A stretch of DNA of 9,705 nt from Pseudomonadota bacterium. GTDB taxonomy: Bacteria > Pseudomonadota > Alphaproteobacteria > Rickettsiales > Rickettsiaceae. The notes below the pieces were generated by a model. It ran no database searches, had not been told where the DNA came from, and saw nothing but the letters and a program-made list of their open reading frames with translations. The position numbers were made by a program, and so were the translations under genes. The DNA lies in the NCBI GenBank assembly GCA_021804505.1, contig JAJZHL010000025.1, positions 1-9,705 on the forward strand, read 5' to 3'. Every line of letters starts with the position of its first letter. Position 1 is the first letter of the stretch. Below are positions 7,931-9,705 of the stretch, piece by piece.

Positions 7931-8958
7931 AATCCTCTATATAGTAAAGTCACGTCGCCATAGCTAAAAAATCTCATTTTATTCTCTATAGCGTATTGAT
8001 AAATCTCTCTTATCCTTTGATAACCAGCAAATGCACAAACCAGCATAAACAACGTAGATTTAGGTAGGTGGAAGTTTGTAATTAACATATCAACTATTTG
8101 GAACTTAAAGCCGGGTCTAATAAAGATACTAGTTTCAAAACCACCAGCTTCTATTCTTCCGCCTACACCTGCACTTTCTAAAGCACGCAAAGAAGTGGTA
8201 CCTACTGCTATTACTCGCCTGCCTGCCTTTTTCGCATTATTCACCATATTAGCGGTATCATTATCTATATAGTAATATTCTGAATGCATTATATGTTGAT
8301 CAATATCTTCACTCTTAACCGGCAAGAACGTTCCAGCTCCAACATGCAAAGTAACAAAAGCTATTTCTACGCCTTTGGCTTTTATTTTCTCTATCAGCTC
8401 ACTTGTAAAGTGTAACCCTGCGGTGGGAGCAGCAACACTACCGTGCTCCTTACTATAAACAGTTTGGTATCTCTCATCATTATCAGTTAAATTCCCCTCT
8501 GCCTTAATATAAGGCGGCAGCGGAATCTCTCCGTATTCTTCTAGAAAATCGAAAATGGTCATATTATTTAGCTTAAATTCGACTTCCACTTGCCCCATAC
8601 CAAGTTTCTTTTTTATTACAACCGAATGATCATCGAAATCAAATTTATCATTTTCATGAAGCTTTTTTGATGGCCTAGCAAACCCATGCCAATAATTATT
8701 AGCTATTTGCTTGTTTAAGTATAAAGCGATTCTTCTACTACCTGTATCTAGCGATAGTTTAGCTTTAATAACCTTACTATCATTAAATACCAGCAAATCA
8801 GAAGTTTCTATATAGTCTATTATACTATAAAACTTACTCTGCACTAAGCCCTCTTCCGGCTGTGCTACTAATAAAGTTGAATTATCTCGTTTCTGTACAG
8901 GAGCATGAGCAATCAGTTCAGTAGGCAAAGTGAAATCAAAGTCTGATAATAACTTCAT
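7927..8958 (-). CDS. queA: tRNA preQ1(34) S-adenosylmethionine ribosyltransferase-isomerase QueA
   Basis: QueA transfers and isomerises the ribosyl group of S-adenosylmethionine onto 7-aminomethyl-7-deazaguanine at tRNA position 34, giving epoxyqueuosine. The 343 residues are full length (E. coli 356). Family stretches are FDFTLPTELIAHAP (7-20), LLVFNDSKVIKAKL (55-68), DERYQTVYSKEHGSVAAPTAGLHFT (161-185), VTLHVGAGTFLPVK (202-215), HSEYYYI (225-231), VGTTSLRALES (252-262) and MLITNFHLPKSTLFMLVCAFAG (291-312). The start is supported by TAGGAAAA, with AGGA 7 nt before the ATG. It is the first gene of a two-gene operon with the LtaS-like transferase. The upstream spacer is packed with palindromes; I see no convincing promoter there (TAATAT around 8990-9000 on the minus strand has a poor -35). 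Its co-substrate SAM is probably supplied by the importer encoded in this window. Confidence 0.97.
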   Translation of the reverse strand: MKLLSDFDFTLPTELIAHAPVQKRDNSTLLVAQPEEGLVQSKFYSIIDYIETSDLLVFNDSKVIKAKLSLDTGSRRIALYLNKQIANNYWHGFARPSKKLHENDKFDFDDHSVVIKKKLGMGQVEVEFKLNNMTIFDFLEEYGEIPLPPYIKAEGNLTDNDERYQTVYSKEHGSVAAPTAGLHFTSELIEKIKAKGVEIAFVTLHVGAGTFLPVKSEDIDQHIMHSEYYYIDNDTANMVNNAKKAGRRVIAVGTTSLRALESAGVGGRIEAGGFETSIFIRPGFKFQIVDMLITNFHLPKSTLFMLVCAFAGYQRIREIYQYAIENKMRFFSYGDVTLLYRGL

Positions 8959-9001
8959 TTTATTTTCCTACATTATTCATTCTTACGCGCTATATTATGT
9001 T

Positions 9002-9021
9002 ATTCCTACGAAAGCAGGAAT
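9002..9021. repeat. Short palindrome with GAAA tetraloop
   Basis: ATTCCT (9002-9007) pairs with AGGAAT (9016-9021); inside, C9009 and G9014 close a GAAA loop, with an A/C mismatch between. This wording (ATTCCN-CGAAAG-NGGAAT) is a very common intergenic palindrome in Rickettsiales genomes. It lies 40-60 nt upstream of queA and could fold in the queA leader RNA. Confidence 0.6.
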
Positions 9022-9037
9022 CTAGGCTTTTGTGTCA

Positions 9038-9111
9038 GGATTGCTTTGTCGGCCACGCCTTCTTGTAAGATCATACTCGTCATCACGAGCCTTCGCAAGA
9101 AGGCTAAGATC
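9038..9111. repeat. Complex palindromic repeat with alternative stems
   Basis: AGCCTTC (9088-9094) and GAAGGCT (9099-9105) form a perfect 7-bp hairpin with a GCAA tetraloop. A second arm, GCCTTCTTG (9057-9065), can instead pair over 9 bp with CAAGAAGGC (9096-9104). CTCGT/ACGAG (9076-9080 with 9085-9089) forms a small stem between them. TAAGATC occurs twice (9066-9072 and 9105-9111), and GGATTGCTT at 9038-9046 recurs at 9124-9132. The make-up suggests two or more copies or remnants of a dispersed palindromic element inserted side by side. Confidence 0.6.
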
Positions 9112-9120
9112 CAGTTTAGT

Positions 9121-9160
9121 TCTGGATTGCTTCAGAGGCAGCGCCTCTTCGCAATGACAG
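9121..9160. repeat. Nested palindrome just downstream of gyrA
   Basis: ATTGC (9126-9130) pairs with GCAAT (9151-9155) outside, and AGAGGC (9134-9139) pairs with GCCTCT (9143-9148) inside, with small unpaired TTC and TC joints and a 3-nt centre. It begins 11 nt past the gyrA stop (9171). Outer wording GGATTGC...GCAATGAC is the same type as the element at 1315-1379. Neither strand has a T-run after the stem, so it is not a classic intrinsic terminator, though it may stabilise the gyrA 3' end. Confidence 0.65.
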
Positions 9161-9170
9161 GACTTTCACT

Positions 9171-9557
9171 CTACTCTTCAGTATTCGCTTCTTCCTCTTC
9201 AGACGCTTCAGCTATCAAGGAAGCTGATACTACTTTTTCTCCGACATCGGTTTTAAATAAAATCACCCCGCTAGTATTACGGCCCGTAATACGAACTGAT
9301 TCTAGTTTACACCTAATTAACTTCCCGTTATTAGTAATCAACATCAATTCATCACTCATCGCAACCGGCATTACACCAACCACTGAACCGGTTTTAGGGG
9401 AAACATCCATATTAACAACACCACTACCACCGCGATTAGTAATCCTATACTCATAAGCTGAGCTTCTTTTTCCAAAACCATTTTCAGCTATGGTCATAAT
9501 CAATTCTTCTTTAGAAGCCATTTCGATAATTTGTTCTTTACCAAGAACTGAGTTAAT
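9171..9557 (-). pseudogene. gyrA: 3' fragment of gyrA (DNA gyrase subunit A C-terminal tail), 5' part missing
   Basis: The frame encodes the last blades of the GyrA C-terminal DNA-wrapping propeller: ENGFGKRSSAYEYRIT, RGGSGVVNM, TGSVVGVMPV, DELMLITNNGKLIRCKL, VRITGRNTSGVILFK, then an acidic tail ending in EANTEE. An ATG at 9521 could start a 116-residue product, but GyrA-like sequence continues in frame upstream of it (NSVLGKEQIIE, up to about 9555), so that Met is internal to the ancestral gene. The frame then meets TAG at 9558-9560, and nothing further upstream resembles GyrA in any minus frame. Full GyrA is about 870-920 residues, so over 85% is absent here. Explanations are an insertion or rearrangement that split gyrA, a duplicated 3' fragment with the intact gene elsewhere, or an assembly join. 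A functional separate propeller fragment is unlikely but not excluded. Confidence 0.65.
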
Positions 9558-9604
9558 CTAAAAGGTAATTTATATTTAAGATTATTGGTAGGTATTTTTT
9601 TTTT

Positions 9605-9705
9605 TTAATAAATAATGCTTTTATACTTCTTGTTAGACCCTTTAGTTTTCTGTTTTTTTATTTTATACCTCCTATTTTCTTCTTTTGACGGGTTTAGTAA
9701 AAAAA
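9605..9705 (-). other. Tail of an unidentified open frame entering from the right edge
   Basis: On the minus strand one frame is open from the window edge to TAA at 9607-9605, giving 33 residues rich in Lys/Arg with KKQKTKGSNKKYK near the end. I do not recognise it. It may be the C-terminus of a gene (for example of an inserted element) or chance in A-rich DNA. A 12-T run (9595-9606, A-run on the minus strand) overlaps its stop codon. AGGAGG at about 9673-9668 lies within the frame without an ATG, GTG or TTG at proper distance. Confidence 0.2.

Noticed and set aside
8960..8980. Six-codon minus-strand leader frame (MNNVGK) ending 1 nt before the queA start region
   Set aside because: It has no ribosome-binding site of its own and contains the queA Shine-Dalgarno; most likely chance.
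9046..9456. Plus-strand open frame across the palindromes and gyrA end
   Set aside because: Low-complexity shadow of gyrA and repeat sequence; no family resemblance.
9558..9705. Group II or group I intron interrupting gyrA
   Set aside because: No domain V-like hairpin, catalytic core or maturase sequence is visible in the available 148 nt.

Overview
The window looks like a chromosomal segment of an obligate intracellular alphaproteobacterium of the Rickettsiales, most likely Rickettsiaceae. The DNA is AT-rich. It carries a close relative of the Rickettsia S-adenosylmethionine importer, an alphaproteobacterial GapR/DUF2312 protein directly in front of a stand-alone secF, and intergenic palindromes of the kind scattered through rickettsial genomes. 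The genus cannot be fixed from this sequence alone.

Layout, left to right. (1) Minus strand: pntB (transhydrogenase beta subunit, its last ~35 codons beyond the left edge), then a 112-nt spacer with a 65-bp palindromic repeat, then an OmpW-family outer-membrane barrel gene. (2) A 361-nt divergent intergenic region without genes. It holds an extended -10 promoter for the barrel gene, overlapped by a 7-bp inverted repeat, and a TTTACA-N16-TATAAT promoter for the rightward genes. (3) Plus strand: the SAM importer and a ProP-type MFS transporter (8-nt overlap), then gapR and secF (1-nt gap). (4) Minus strand, convergent with secF: queA followed by a five-TM LtaS/MdoB-type phosphoglycerol-transferase-like protein, coupled by an ATGA overlap and ending in a good intrinsic terminator at 5897-5920. 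(5) Right end: about 160 nt of nested palindromes, then the 3' end of gyrA. The GyrA-like frame stops abruptly at an in-frame TAG (9558-9560), and the tail of an unrelated open frame enters from the right edge.

Functionally, most genes serve the envelope and exchange with the host: NADPH supply driven by proton-motive force, a small-molecule outer-membrane channel, import of host SAM and of an organic solute, protein export, and an extracytoplasmic alkaline-phosphatase-superfamily transferase. QueA consumes SAM as a ribosyl donor, so importer and consumer lie in one locus.

I found no CRISPR array, tRNA, rRNA, complete mobile element or clearly new multi-gene system. The items most worth checking are the broken gyrA end, the palindrome cluster beside it, the hairpin around the ribosome-binding region of the SAM importer, and the unknown substrate of the LtaS-like enzyme.
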